A stretch of DNA of 64,000 nucleotides from Flavobacteriia bacterium (GTDB taxonomy: Bacteria; Bacteroidota; Bacteroidia; Flavobacteriales_D; Crocinitomicaceae). Location: NCBI GenBank assembly GCA_947450325.1, contig CANFUT010000004.1, positions 1 to 64,000 of the forward strand, given 5' to 3'. Each line of letters opens with the position of its first letter. The first letter of the stretch is position 1. A model generated the notes under the pieces. The model saw nothing but the letters and a program-made list of their open reading frames with translations. It was not told where the DNA came from and made no database searches. Of the stretch, positions 16,812-26,623 are shown piece after piece. Made by a program: the position numbers and the translations under genes.

Positions 16812-16819
16812 TATTTTTG
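16812..16819 (+). promoter_or_regulatory. Possible -7 box for the HTH protein gene
   Basis: TATTTTTG fits TAnnTTTG and lies 47 bases before the ATG at 16867. No -33 TTG at the usual distance. Confidence 0.4.
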
Positions 16820-16866
16820 TTGGTTTAAATAGTACTTTTATCAATTCAATTCTCGGCGTATAAATT

Positions 16867-17877
16867 ATGAAGGAAAATATTCAAACGACCTTATTTCAGT
16901 TACTCAAGCAAAAAATGGCTGGCGATGATTCCTTGGGAAATGCCTTGTCTGATTTGTTAAGTATTTCTCCCGATGCAGTTTATCGCCGCTATCGAAATGA
17001 AACGCCACTCACTATTCAAGAATTGAAGAAAATTTGTAATCATTATTCGATTTCATTTGATGCTTTGTGCGAAATGGGAGAAGGGAAAGTGGTATTTTCT
17101 TATCCGCCACTAAATACGTTTGATTTCAGTTTAGAATCTTATTTGGAGGGAATTTTGCAAGCTTTTCAAAAGTTAAAGTCACTTTCAAGTCCTGAAATAA
17201 TATTGTCAGTAAATAATGTTCATTTGTTTCAATTGTTGAATTTTCCGCAATTGGTTCGTTTCAAATTGTATTTCTGGGCCAAAACGCATTTGCAAATCCC
17301 TGATTATAAAGACAAACCTTTTCGACATGAAAAGACGAGTGAAAATGCATTCGCATTAGGGAAAGAAATTTTGCAGATTTACAATTCTATTCCTTCCAAA
17401 GAGATTTATGACTTTGATTTCATGCGTGGATTCATGCGTCAAATTCAATATTACTATAAAGCACATCATTTCGAAGATCCAGAATATGCTTTATTTCTGT
17501 TTGATCGTATGTTGTTGATGTCAAATCATTTGAAAGAACAAGCCAACGTTGGCAAGAAATTCATGTTTGGAACCCAAGCGCCTGCTTCTGGAAATTCGTT
17601 TGAAATGTATTTGAATGAAACGATTAATTCTGACGTGACTTTCTATTACAAAAGCAAAGAACAACAAGGTTTGTATTTGACACACAACATTATGAATTAT
17701 CTAGAGACGACCAACCAAAGTTACGTTTCTGATTCAAGGTTGATTATCGATAAACAATTGGCAAGTTCTAGTTTAATTAGCATCGTGAACGAAAAAGAGC
17801 GCAATCATTTCTTTTATGAATTCGACCGAACAATTCATCTTTTCAGAAAGAAAATTGAAGCTGATTTAGAAAGTTAA
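16867..17877 (+). CDS. HTH-domain protein, possible transcription regulator
   Basis: The 336-residue protein carries an N-terminal XRE/BetR-like helix-turn-helix (about residues 10-70: LGNALSDLLSISPDAVYRRY, then TIQELKKICNHYSISFDAL). The all-helical remainder of about 260 residues shows no motif I can name. Similar HTH-plus-helical proteins occur in Bacteroidetes as predicted regulators without known targets. It is divergent from the three-paralogue operon, so regulation of that operon is an attractive guess from position only. Confidence 0.68.
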   Translation: MKENIQTTLFQLLKQKMAGDDSLGNALSDLLSISPDAVYRRYRNETPLTIQELKKICNHYSISFDALCEMGEGKVVFSYPPLNTFDFSLESYLEGILQAFQKLKSLSSPEIILSVNNVHLFQLLNFPQLVRFKLYFWAKTHLQIPDYKDKPFRHEKTSENAFALGKEILQIYNSIPSKEIYDFDFMRGFMRQIQYYYKAHHFEDPEYALFLFDRMLLMSNHLKEQANVGKKFMFGTQAPASGNSFEMYLNETINSDVTFYYKSKEQQGLYLTHNIMNYLETTNQSYVSDSRLIIDKQLASSSLISIVNEKERNHFFYEFDRTIHLFRKKIEADLES

Positions 17878-17986
17878 AGCTTATTATTTGCGTATTTCGC
17901 AACTCAACTAAAGTCACCTGCTGAATTCAGTTTTCAAATACGGGATTTTTACAGAAATATTTGTTCAATCAAAAAACAAATAAAGT

Positions 17987-19213
17987 ATGAAAACAAAAAT
18001 CTTTTTTTCAGTATTAATTTGCTTTTCATTTTTAAAAGTGAACGGCCAAGAAAAAACAAATGAACCAACTACTTCAACAAATCTTCCAACACTTGCTGTT
18101 GCAAATCCTTATGTTAATGGATTGACTTTCAAAGCAGAAACTGTTTCCAAAATGATTCGTTTGGAATTAATCAAAATGAAAAAATACAAAGTGTACGATG
18201 TTTTCGACATGGCAGATGTATTGAAAGGAAATGCTGAATTTTTGAATGAATGTTATGGTCAAAACTGTTTGGTTAAAATGGGCAAAGAGTTGAATGTGGA
18301 TTATGTGATGTGCGGTAGTTTTGACGGTTTGGGAAACAAAATTGCCATCACGATCAAAATTGTCGATGTAAGAAATCACACCATTTTAAAATCTGCGGTA
18401 AAAGAATTTGACAACCAAGAGTTGGAATTGCAACGCATGATTGAAATTTTATTGAAAGAAATGCATGATATCGAGTTTTCAAAAGAAACGAGTGACCGCT
18501 TATCTTTTAAAAATGAACTCATCACTTCAAACAACATTGGTAAAATCAATAATTCTGGTCCGAGAATTGGGATGGCTTATTTATTGGGTTCTGTAAATGA
18601 ATTTGCCGTGCGACCAGAATCTCAAGGAGGATTGGGTATTTTTCCTGGTGTGAGTATGATTGGTTATCAGATGGAGAAACAATATGTTGGTACAGAGAAT
18701 TTCTCGTCACTTGTTGAATGTGTCGTCAATGTATCAGGATTAGAACAAGGACAATTTATTCCTTCTTTGACGTTAATGAATGGTTTTCGATTTGGAAAAT
18801 CAGGCTGGGAAATTGCCTTCGGTCCTGGATTTGGGATCAAACAAACTTCGAATGGATTTTTTGACAAAGACAATTTGTTCAGCGACAATCAACAATATTT
18901 TTCTGAAGATGATTGGGCAAAATATGCTGAAAGAAATTATTCTAATTTACCTGAATACAATACTACAGGAACATTTGTAGCGCCAACTCCAGACAAATTC
19001 AATCACACTTATAATTTCGACAAAAAGTTTGGGGACACGAGAGGAAAATATTCTATGAATACGATGTTTGTTTTCGGAGTAGGAAGAACTTTTAGAGCAG
19101 GTGCACTAAATATTCCAGTGAATGTTTTTTATTCATCGCAAAAAGGCGGCGGAATGACAGGTGTAAATGTTGGGTTCAATGTTCAAAAAAGAAAGAAGAG
19201 AATCAATGATTAA
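17987..19213 (+). CDS. Secreted CsgG/LpoB-like domain with C-terminal beta-barrel
   Basis: The 408-residue protein has a signal peptide (ending KVNGQEK). A domain at about residues 30-165 reads like CsgG/LpoB/TolB-N-type proteins: LELIKMKKYKVYDVFDMADV, CLVKMGKELNVDYVMCGSFD, IKIVDVRNHTILKSAVKEF. The C-terminal part (residues 190-408; NSGPRIGMAYLLG, GVSMIGYQMEKQY, FGPGFGI) has strand patterns of an outer-membrane barrel. The combination suggests an outer-membrane protein exposing a CsgG-like domain to the periplasm. Function unknown. A strong terminator follows. Confidence 0.65.
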   Translation: MKTKIFFSVLICFSFLKVNGQEKTNEPTTSTNLPTLAVANPYVNGLTFKAETVSKMIRLELIKMKKYKVYDVFDMADVLKGNAEFLNECYGQNCLVKMGKELNVDYVMCGSFDGLGNKIAITIKIVDVRNHTILKSAVKEFDNQELELQRMIEILLKEMHDIEFSKETSDRLSFKNELITSNNIGKINNSGPRIGMAYLLGSVNEFAVRPESQGGLGIFPGVSMIGYQMEKQYVGTENFSSLVECVVNVSGLEQGQFIPSLTLMNGFRFGKSGWEIAFGPGFGIKQTSNGFFDKDNLFSDNQQYFSEDDWAKYAERNYSNLPEYNTTGTFVAPTPDKFNHTYNFDKKFGDTRGKYSMNTMFVFGVGRTFRAGALNIPVNVFYSSQKGGGMTGVNVGFNVQKRKKRIND

Positions 19214-19231
19214 AAGAGTAAAAGAATAAAA

Positions 19232-19265
19232 GAAAATCGTTCTGCTACAGGACGATTTTCTTTTT
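19232..19265 (+). terminator. Intrinsic terminator
   Basis: An 11-bp stem with one wobble pair (GAAAATCGTTC with GGACGATTTTC, 19232-19242 and 19250-19260), a 7-base loop, and five T. It ends the CsgG-like gene and sits just before the convergent PAS-SpoIIE stop at 19278. Confidence 0.85.
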
Positions 19266-19277
19266 ATTAAGTATTTC

Positions 19278-22200
19278 CTATTCTATTTTTATCCCGACAA
19301 CAATTACATCATCTACTTGCTCTTCCGTTCCTTGCCATTCTATGAAAAATTTGTTTAGCATTTCCTTTTGGATGCTCATCGGCAAATTTGCATTTTGTTC
19401 AAGCAATTCAAGGTATCTTCTTTTCAACATTTTCTTCCCTTTTAATCCTCCAAATTGGGAATAATATCCATCTGAATTGAGGTAAACGATATCTCCGACT
19501 TTTGATTGAAAAGTGACTTGCGTATAAATTTCCGGTTCTGTGAGATTCGAGAATCCGCCAATTCCTTCGTCATTTCCTGGAATTTCTTGCATTATATTTC
19601 CGTCGAAAAAATACATCGGTCTTTGTGCACCTGCAAAAGTTATTTTCAATGTCGCTTTTTCAAATCTAATCAAGGCGATATCCATTCCATCTTTCACTAA
19701 ATCATCTTTTTGGTTCAATGATTTTGTGATTGATTTATGTAGTTTAAAGAGTATATCACTTGGTTCATCGTGGTGATTTTTAATGATCACTCTATTGAGA
19801 GTCTGATTCGCGATAATACTCATCAACGCACCGGGTACGCCATGTCCAGTGCAGTCAACCGCCGCAACATATTTGTATTTTTCATCTTCATGACCCCAAT
19901 AAAAATCACCTGAAACGACATCTTTTGGCAGCCAAAGAATAAAACTATCAGCAAACATGGAAGGTAAATCATCTACTTTTGGAAGAACTGCTTTTTGGAT
20001 TCCATTGGCGTAATTGATGCTGTCAGAAATTTCTTGATTGTGAGTCTCTAAAATGAGATTCATATTATTAAGTTCTTTTGTTCTTTCCAGGACTTTATCC
20101 TCCAGAATTGACATCGTACGTTCGTAAATTTCCTGTTTTTCTTGCTCAGCTAATTTTCGTTCAGTGATGTCGGATCTTATAGAAACAAATTGAGTTGGTT
20201 TTCCATTTTCATCCAAAAAGGGAACAATAGTAGTATCAACCCAATAGTAAGTGCCATCTTTTCTTTTGTTTCGAATTTCATTTTTCCAGATTTTCCCAGA
20301 TGAAATCGTTTGCCAAAGATTATTGAAAAAAGTTTCAGAATGATATCCAGAATTAATAATTCTGTGGTTTTGACCAATTAATTCAGCATAAGAATATTTT
20401 GAAATCTCGCAGAAATTTTTGTTTACATGCGTTATAGTTCCTTTTGTATCAGTAATGGCTACGATAGATGCTTCATCTAGCGCATTTCGATAATCGGAGA
20501 TTATTTTGAAACTAGATTTTAAATCTTCTTCTGAAGAAATTCGAGATGTAATATCTCTATAATTCACAATAAAAGATTTGATATTTTCATCCGTTAAGAG
20601 ATTGATGACAGATCCTTCCACCCAAACAATCCCGCTATTTTTGTGTTTGATTCTCAATTGAAATGGAATTGAAATTCCGGGTTCATTTTTAGCTTTTTCA
20701 AATTTCTCCAAACTTAGAGCTAAATCTTCTTCGTAAACAAAGTCTATAAAATTTTGATTGTCAATTTCTTCGTGTAAATAGTTTGTGATTCTTTCAACAG
20801 CTGCTGAACTATAGGTGACTAAACTGTTTTCGTTAATTAGGATAATTGCATCACTAATATTTTCAGTTAACGCCTGAAGTTTGTGGTAACTTTTCTTTAA
20901 TTCATCGTCCGTATTTTTCTTTTCGGTAATATCAGTTGTAAAAATCATCACATGATTCACTTGCTCTTCGCTAATCATGGCAACAAATCTTGATTTTGTC
21001 CAAAGCGTACCTAAAAGTGATTCAACTTCTTGATTGTCTCCTGTTTGAAAGCATTTTGAAAGTGCTTCTGATATAACTTTTCTACTGACTTCTGGTAAAA
21101 CTTCGATACAATCTCGTCCAATTAAATCTTCAACTGGTCGACCCCCAGGAATTGTGCGGTTTATGGATTCGATTTTAAAAAATTTGTTTATTATTAAAAT
21201 GATATCAGGTGAATTTTCAAATTGATATTCATAAAGTTCCTTGGCTTTCATTTGTTCGGTGATCACTTCGGTTAACATGATGATACCGCCAACCTCACCA
21301 GATGATGTATGCCAAGGTCTGATTTCCCATCTCAACCATTCCTTTCTTCCATCTTCTCTTATGAAATAGTCTTCATCACTTCTCTCTATTGCTCCCCGCA
21401 AGCATTTTTGATGTATTTCTTTCCATCGATCTGTAATTTCAGGAAATATTTCGTAATGTGTTTTTCCTATAATATCCTGACCATATAGTCCATAATCGGT
21501 GATCCATCGACGACTTCTTGCAATGTATCTCATTTCGGTATCCAACATGGCAAGTGAGGCAGGACTGTGTTCGATAAATAAAGCCAGTTGTTCTTTACTT
21601 TCTTTCAGTGCAGATTGAGTTTTTTGTTCTTCACTAATATCTCTGGCAAGTGATAAGATGGCATTTTTGCCATTGTAAATAATTTTATGAGATGAAATCT
21701 CCATCTGCAGTACCAAGCCGTTTTTGGTTAGGTGTCGCCATTTGTTTTTAGATTCATACAATTCATCTTTGGATTTCATTTGTTCTGCAAAATCTTTGAT
21801 TAATTGATGATCTTCAGTTGGTCGAATATCAAGCATATTCATTTTAGACCATTCTTTTTCCGAATATCCATACTTTTGAAGAACGGAGTCATTTACCTCC
21901 AGCACTCGCAAAGTTTCCACGTCCCAAATAATAATAAATGCCGGAGCTTTGCTGAACAGATATCGGTATTTTTTTTCAGATTCTTTAATTGCTAATTCTG
22001 CCTGTTTTTGTTCAGTTATATTTCTTATGATAGCAATAAAACCCAGGTCTTCTTGAAGATAATTTCGAATTTCAACAAATACGTGGTTTCCATTTTTTGT
22101 CACAATGTTTCGTTCAGTGATTCCAACTTTGTTTTTCCTAATTTCATTTAAAAAATCTGCTTGGTGCTGCATTTCTTCTTCGGTTTCGACCAGCCTTGAA

Positions 22201-23039
22201 ATGTGTAATCCGATTATTTCTTCGTCTGAATATTCTAATAATTTGTAAGCAGCTGGATTTGCATCGATTATATTTGCATTTTGGTCTAAAATGAGAATAA
22301 TGTCATCTGATTTTTCAACAAAAAGCTGCAATCTAAAATCTTTCTCAGCAACTTCTTCACCTCTCGAAGCAAGAGCAACAAGGATATTCTTAGTGTTTAA
22401 AAACACAAATATTACCAAAGCTAAAATCAAAATAAAGGAAATTGAAATTGAAATAATCAAATTTCTTTCGATGGAAGCGTATGTTTGTTTATTGGATCGA
22501 TCAATATTCTTGATTCCATTTTCTTCAAATTTTATTAATCTACTTACATTAATTATTGCTGTATCAATAGCTGGAGTAAGTTGGGATTCAATTATTTTTT
22601 GAAGATTAATTTTTCGTTTCGTTTTAAATTCATTTTTGATTAAATCAATTGAATGAATTGAACGATTGATGGCCTTATCGGTTTTTAAAATTAGCTTTTT
22701 TTCAAAGGGATTACTTTCTTTTGATTTAAAAATAGTCCAACATTTTAAAATTAATTTTTCTTTAGATTCAACTCTTTTTAAAGCTTCTTCAAAATCAATT
22801 TTTGAAATATTTGCTTCGTGTGAATTTTTTAAAATACCATGACTCAACGAAAAGCGTATGGTAGTCAAATTTGGTTCAGGCAAAATTTGATTTTCGTAAT
22901 TTTTTTCAGTTTGAGTATTGATGTTATTTAATTCAATTACACAATAAACACTAACACTAAAGATTAACACACAAAAAAACAATACCAATAAAGCAGGTTT
23001 AATAGATTTATTCGGAATGATATTTTTTCTTTTTTCCAT
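19278..23039 (-). CDS. Six-PAS membrane sensor with SpoIIE/PP2C phosphatase output
   Basis: The 1253-residue protein has membrane helix 1 (about 15-35), a helical extracytoplasmic domain of the four-helix-bundle type, and membrane helix 2 (about 195-215). Six PAS domains then begin near residues 245, 365, 490, 608, 727 and 855. A coiled coil (about 975-1030) leads to a SpoIIE phosphatase (about 1035-1253). Phosphatase motifs are DVVSGDFYWG, DCTGHGVPGALMS, DGMDIALI, GAQRPMYFF, NSDGYYSQFGG and EQVDDVIVVGIK, with the metal-binding Asp residues in place. It probably dephosphorylates a serine of an anti-sigma-antagonist-like protein, but no partner is encoded nearby. Confidence 0.88.
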   Translation of the reverse strand: MEKRKNIIPNKSIKPALLVLFFCVLIFSVSVYCVIELNNINTQTEKNYENQILPEPNLTTIRFSLSHGILKNSHEANISKIDFEEALKRVESKEKLILKCWTIFKSKESNPFEKKLILKTDKAINRSIHSIDLIKNEFKTKRKINLQKIIESQLTPAIDTAIINVSRLIKFEENGIKNIDRSNKQTYASIERNLIISISISFILILALVIFVFLNTKNILVALASRGEEVAEKDFRLQLFVEKSDDIILILDQNANIIDANPAAYKLLEYSDEEIIGLHISRLVETEEEMQHQADFLNEIRKNKVGITERNIVTKNGNHVFVEIRNYLQEDLGFIAIIRNITEQKQAELAIKESEKKYRYLFSKAPAFIIIWDVETLRVLEVNDSVLQKYGYSEKEWSKMNMLDIRPTEDHQLIKDFAEQMKSKDELYESKNKWRHLTKNGLVLQMEISSHKIIYNGKNAILSLARDISEEQKTQSALKESKEQLALFIEHSPASLAMLDTEMRYIARSRRWITDYGLYGQDIIGKTHYEIFPEITDRWKEIHQKCLRGAIERSDEDYFIREDGRKEWLRWEIRPWHTSSGEVGGIIMLTEVITEQMKAKELYEYQFENSPDIILIINKFFKIESINRTIPGGRPVEDLIGRDCIEVLPEVSRKVISEALSKCFQTGDNQEVESLLGTLWTKSRFVAMISEEQVNHVMIFTTDITEKKNTDDELKKSYHKLQALTENISDAIILINENSLVTYSSAAVERITNYLHEEIDNQNFIDFVYEEDLALSLEKFEKAKNEPGISIPFQLRIKHKNSGIVWVEGSVINLLTDENIKSFIVNYRDITSRISSEEDLKSSFKIISDYRNALDEASIVAITDTKGTITHVNKNFCEISKYSYAELIGQNHRIINSGYHSETFFNNLWQTISSGKIWKNEIRNKRKDGTYYWVDTTIVPFLDENGKPTQFVSIRSDITERKLAEQEKQEIYERTMSILEDKVLERTKELNNMNLILETHNQEISDSINYANGIQKAVLPKVDDLPSMFADSFILWLPKDVVSGDFYWGHEDEKYKYVAAVDCTGHGVPGALMSIIANQTLNRVIIKNHHDEPSDILFKLHKSITKSLNQKDDLVKDGMDIALIRFEKATLKITFAGAQRPMYFFDGNIMQEIPGNDEGIGGFSNLTEPEIYTQVTFQSKVGDIVYLNSDGYYSQFGGLKGKKMLKRRYLELLEQNANLPMSIQKEMLNKFFIEWQGTEEQVDDVIVVGIKIE

Positions 23040-23064
23040 AAACTCCGTTTATTTCTAAATAATT

Positions 23065-23072
23065 CAAAAGTA
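23065..23072 (-). promoter_or_regulatory. -7 box for the PAS-SpoIIE gene
   Basis: On the minus strand TACTTTTG fits TAnnTTTG, 25 bases before the ATG at 23039. No TTG at -33. Confidence 0.45.
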
Positions 23073-23350
23073 GTTAGTAGGTGAAGTAGTTTAATTTAAA
23101 ACGATTCAAAATCTGAAAGGTCAAAAAATGATATTTTTTTCTGTTTTTTTTTCGTGTTGAACAAATGAAAGGTTTTACCAAAAATAATGATTAAATAATT
23201 GTGAAACAAATTTTTGTTTTGAATATTTAAATTATAAATAATGTATGTGTATTTCTTCAGAATCTTAACGTAAAAGTTAAATTTTTAGTGCTAATTGAAT
23301 TTTAATACTAATTATTCTTTCTAAGAAAGCTTTTAACATTTTTTGTCGTT

Positions 23351-23358
23351 TATCTTTG
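23351..23358 (+). promoter_or_regulatory. -7 box for the first amino-acid transporter
   Basis: TATCTTTG fits the consensus 77 bases upstream of the ATG at 23436, leaving a fairly long AT-rich leader. A second weaker match, TATCTTTA, follows about 15 bases later. Confidence 0.5.
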
Positions 23359-23435
23359 AAAAATTTTATCTTTACCGACTAAATAAAAATCAACAAAAAA
23401 TTACTTTTTTTTATTAGAAATTCATTTTCAAAACT

Positions 23436-25055
23436 ATGTTAGGAAAACTATTCAAAAAAAAATCAATTGATTTACTTCTTAAAGAAGCCGCTGCAAACGA
23501 AGGTGGATTAAAGAAAACATTGGGTGCTTGGTCTTTGATTGCACTTGGAATTGGAGCTATTATCGGCGCTGGATTATTTGTAAATACTGCAAAAGCTTCC
23601 GCAGAAGCTGCTGGATCTGGAGTAACATTGTCTTTTGCTGTTGCAGCAATTGGTTGTGCTTTTGCTGGGTTATGTTATGCTGAATTTGCGTCAACAATTC
23701 CAATTGCAGGAAGTGCATATACCTATTCTTATGCAACTTTAGGTGAAATTGTCGCTTGGATTATTGGTTGGGCCTTGGTTATGGAATATGCTTTAGGTGC
23801 AGCAACTGTATCCATTGCTTGGAGTGAATATTTAAACAATTTGCTCGGCGGAGCCATACCCTATGAATGGTGTCACTCTCCTTTTGAACATGTAAATAAA
23901 GTTATCGGAAATGATAATATCATGCAATTCTCTGCAAAATTGGCTTCTCATGCAAAACAAGGAGTATTAATCTTGACTGACGCTGAACTTTCTAAAGTTA
24001 CTCCAGCGCTTAAAAACTTGGTCCACACAACGAATGGATTGGTTAATTCTCCAGCACTTTTAATTCTTGTTGCGGTTTCTCTTTTATTAATCAAAGGAAC
24101 ACAAGAATCAGCATTCTTTAATGGAATCATGGTTTTCATTAAAGTTGCAATCGTTCTTATTTTTATTGTAATTGGTTGGAGTTATATCAAACCAGAAAAT
24201 CATACGCCTTATTTGATTCCAGAAAGTACTATCGGTCATAACGGAATTTTCAAATGGGGTTGGGGTGGAGTTCTTGGTGGCGCTGCTATCGTTTTCTTTG
24301 CTTTCATTGGTTTTGATGCTGTATCAACTGCCGCTCAAGAAGCAAAAAATCCAAAAAGAGATATGCCTATCGGTATTCTAGGATCTTTGGTTGTTTGTAC
24401 GATTTTATATATCCTTTTTGCACATGTTTTAACTGGAGTAGCGCATTGGTCAGAATATGGCGCTGCTGGAAAAGAAGCTTCCGTTTCATATGCGGTTAAT
24501 ACCTACATGAAAGGGTATGGTTGGTTAGGAACCAGTATTACAGTCGCCATTCTAGCAGGTTTTTCTTCTGTGATTTTAGTGATGTTGATGGGACAAACAC
24601 GTGTTTTTTATTCAATGTCAAAAGACGGTTTGATTCCTAAATTGTTTTCAGATTTACATCCAAAATTTAAAACACCATACAAATCGAATTTGATGTTGTT
24701 GTTGATGGTTGGTTCATTTGCTGCCTTTGTTCCAGGAAGTGTTGCAGGAGATTTAACTTCATTTGGAACCCTATTTGCCTTCATCATTGTTTGTGCTGGT
24801 ATTTTGGTAATGAGAAAAAATTTCCCAAATCTTCATCGTCCATTTAGAACACCATTGGTTCCTTTAGTTCCAATCTTGGGGATTTTGGTTTGTTTGATGA
24901 TGATTCTAGCACTTGATCTAACAACACTAACAGTTGCTGGAATATGGATGGTAGCTGGTTTGTTTATTTATTTTGGATACAGTAGAAGACATAGTTTGCT
25001 AAATAAGCAAAGTGAGGATTCTACAAAAGATTCAATTGAAACTAAAGAAGATTAA
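23436..25055 (+). CDS. APC-family amino-acid permease (CAT-like)
   Basis: The 539-residue integral membrane protein belongs to the cationic-amino-acid-transporter branch of the APC superfamily. It begins with a cytoplasmic LKKTLGAWSLIALGIGAIIGAGLFV, the substrate-binding unwound helix 1, followed by PIAGSAYTYSYATLGEIVAWIIGW and FFAFIGFDAVSTAAQEAKNP. About twelve to fourteen helices are visible. It should import amino acids with protons; the substrate cannot be fixed from sequence. It has its own promoter box and a terminator before the next permease. Confidence 0.88.
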   Translation: MLGKLFKKKSIDLLLKEAAANEGGLKKTLGAWSLIALGIGAIIGAGLFVNTAKASAEAAGSGVTLSFAVAAIGCAFAGLCYAEFASTIPIAGSAYTYSYATLGEIVAWIIGWALVMEYALGAATVSIAWSEYLNNLLGGAIPYEWCHSPFEHVNKVIGNDNIMQFSAKLASHAKQGVLILTDAELSKVTPALKNLVHTTNGLVNSPALLILVAVSLLLIKGTQESAFFNGIMVFIKVAIVLIFIVIGWSYIKPENHTPYLIPESTIGHNGIFKWGWGGVLGGAAIVFFAFIGFDAVSTAAQEAKNPKRDMPIGILGSLVVCTILYILFAHVLTGVAHWSEYGAAGKEASVSYAVNTYMKGYGWLGTSITVAILAGFSSVILVMLMGQTRVFYSMSKDGLIPKLFSDLHPKFKTPYKSNLMLLLMVGSFAAFVPGSVAGDLTSFGTLFAFIIVCAGILVMRKNFPNLHRPFRTPLVPLVPILGILVCLMMILALDLTTLTVAGIWMVAGLFIYFGYSRRHSLLNKQSEDSTKDSIETKED

Positions 25056-25077
25056 AAACTAAATTTTTAACAATAGA

Positions 25078-25107
25078 AAGTCAGTCAATTTTTTTGATTG
25101 ACTTTTT
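25078..25107 (+). terminator. Intrinsic terminator between the two permeases
   Basis: Arms AAGTCAGTCAA (25078-25088) and TTGATTGACTT (25094-25104) form an 11-bp stem with one G-T pair and a 5-base loop, ending in TTTTT. Confidence 0.8.
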
Positions 25108-25127
25108 GTTTTTATACCCCAATTTTT

Positions 25128-26570
25128 ATGTCACAAAATCAAGAATTAAAACGCACGCTCGGACTTTTTGATGCCACTAGTATTGTCGCTGGTTCGATGA
25201 TTGGTTCGGGAATTTTTATAGTCACAACCATCATGGCACGTGATATTGGTTCTGCTGGTTGGTTGTTGGTTTTGTGGGTTTTGACAGGATTAATAACAGT
25301 TTTCGCGGCCTTGAGTTACGGTGAATTGGCTGGAATGATGCCAAATGCTGGTGGCCAATATGTCTACATTCAGCGAGCGTATGGGCGAATGATTTCATTT
25401 CTCTATGGTTGGACAGTTTTTACTGTCATTCAAACTGGTGTAATTGCTGCAGTTGCAGTTGCATTTGCGAAGTTTACGGCTGTTTTTTTTCCTGAATTGA
25501 ATGCAGTCATTTTTCAGTTTTCTAAATCTTTTGCGCTTACTTATGCCCAATTATTAGCCATTTTCTCTATTGTGTTTTTGACATTCATCAACACTCGAGG
25601 TATCCAAAATGGTAAAAGAGTGCAGTTGATATTTACATCTGCTAAACTCATTGCGCTTTTTGCATTGATTGTTTTGGGATTGGCATTCGGATTAAAAACA
25701 GATACTTTGGCAAATAATTTTCACGATATGTGGACGGCAAGTCAAACAATCGTTGATAAAGGAAGTGTAACTGTTATCCCATTGGCTGGTTTTGCTTTAT
25801 TGGGCGCCATGGGTGCAACGATTATCAATTCACTTTTTTCTTCAGATGCTTGGAATAACGTAACTTTCATCGCTGCGGAAATCAAAGAACCTAAAAAGAA
25901 CATTCCAAGAAGTTTGTTTTTGGGAACATTGATTGTTACCATCATTTACATTTTAGCAAATTTAGCCTATTTGGCGCTGCTTCCGCTGCATGGAAGTCAT
26001 GAAGCAACTACAATTGTTGGAAAAGGAATCATGTTTGCAACTGACGATCGCGTTGGTACGGCAGCTTCTTCTGTGATTTTTGGGGATATTGCAGTTTATT
26101 TAATGGCAGGACTCATTATGATTTCAACGTTTGGTTGTAACAATGGGTTGATTTTAGCTGGATCAAGATTGTTTTATGCGATGTCAAACGACAAATTGTT
26201 TTTTAGAAAAGCAGGAATCTTAAATAAAAATCAAGTACCAGCAACTGCGCTTTGGTTGCAATGTATTTGGGCATGTGTACTTTGTATATCAGGCAAATAT
26301 GGAGATTTGTTGATGTATTCAACTTTTGCATCTTTGATTTTTTACATTTTAACAATCGGAGGGATTTTTATCTTGCGTAAAAAAGAACCTGATACAGAAA
26401 GACCTTATAAAGCTTTTGGTTATCCATTTATTCCAGCGCTTTATATTTTAGTAACATTGGCTATTTGTGTTGATTTACTAATTTATCAACCAATCAATAC
26501 TGGTTTAGGCTTAGGAATCGTTTTGCTAGGAATTCCTATTTATTATATGACTCAAAAAAAATCTAATTAA
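25128..26570 (+). CDS. APC-family amino-acid permease
   Basis: The 480-residue permease starts at ATG 25128 (MSQNQELKRTLGLFDATSIV). Its helix 1 motif is GSMIGSGIFIV; helix 3 begins with PNAGGQYVYIQRAYG and FFSSDAW-type sequence (SLFSSDAWNNVTFIAAEIKEP) marks helix 6. It resembles LAT/YfnA-type transporters. It is only about 25% like its upstream neighbour by eye, so this is not a recent duplication. The substrate is unknown. A longer start at 25098 would lie inside the terminator stem and is unlikely. Confidence 0.87.
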   Translation: MSQNQELKRTLGLFDATSIVAGSMIGSGIFIVTTIMARDIGSAGWLLVLWVLTGLITVFAALSYGELAGMMPNAGGQYVYIQRAYGRMISFLYGWTVFTVIQTGVIAAVAVAFAKFTAVFFPELNAVIFQFSKSFALTYAQLLAIFSIVFLTFINTRGIQNGKRVQLIFTSAKLIALFALIVLGLAFGLKTDTLANNFHDMWTASQTIVDKGSVTVIPLAGFALLGAMGATIINSLFSSDAWNNVTFIAAEIKEPKKNIPRSLFLGTLIVTIIYILANLAYLALLPLHGSHEATTIVGKGIMFATDDRVGTAASSVIFGDIAVYLMAGLIMISTFGCNNGLILAGSRLFYAMSNDKLFFRKAGILNKNQVPATALWLQCIWACVLCISGKYGDLLMYSTFASLIFYILTIGGIFILRKKEPDTERPYKAFGYPFIPALYILVTLAICVDLLIYQPINTGLGLGIVLLGIPIYYMTQKKSN

Positions 26571-26623
26571 ATCTTTGCTGATTATTCGATAATATGTATT
26601 TTTAGATATTTAGAATCAAATAG

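Larger units (their letters stand above)
23040..23435. other. 396-base AT-rich divergent intergenic region
   Basis: This spacer separates the PAS-SpoIIE gene from the first amino-acid transporter. It holds a -7 box for each gene (see the separate entries) and otherwise runs of A and T. I see no open reading frame, tRNA, riboswitch or clear repeat. Confidence 0.6.

Noticed and set aside
23436-26570. Recent duplication of amino-acid permeases
   Set aside because: The two proteins differ in length and in most aligned positions; they belong to different branches of the APC superfamily.
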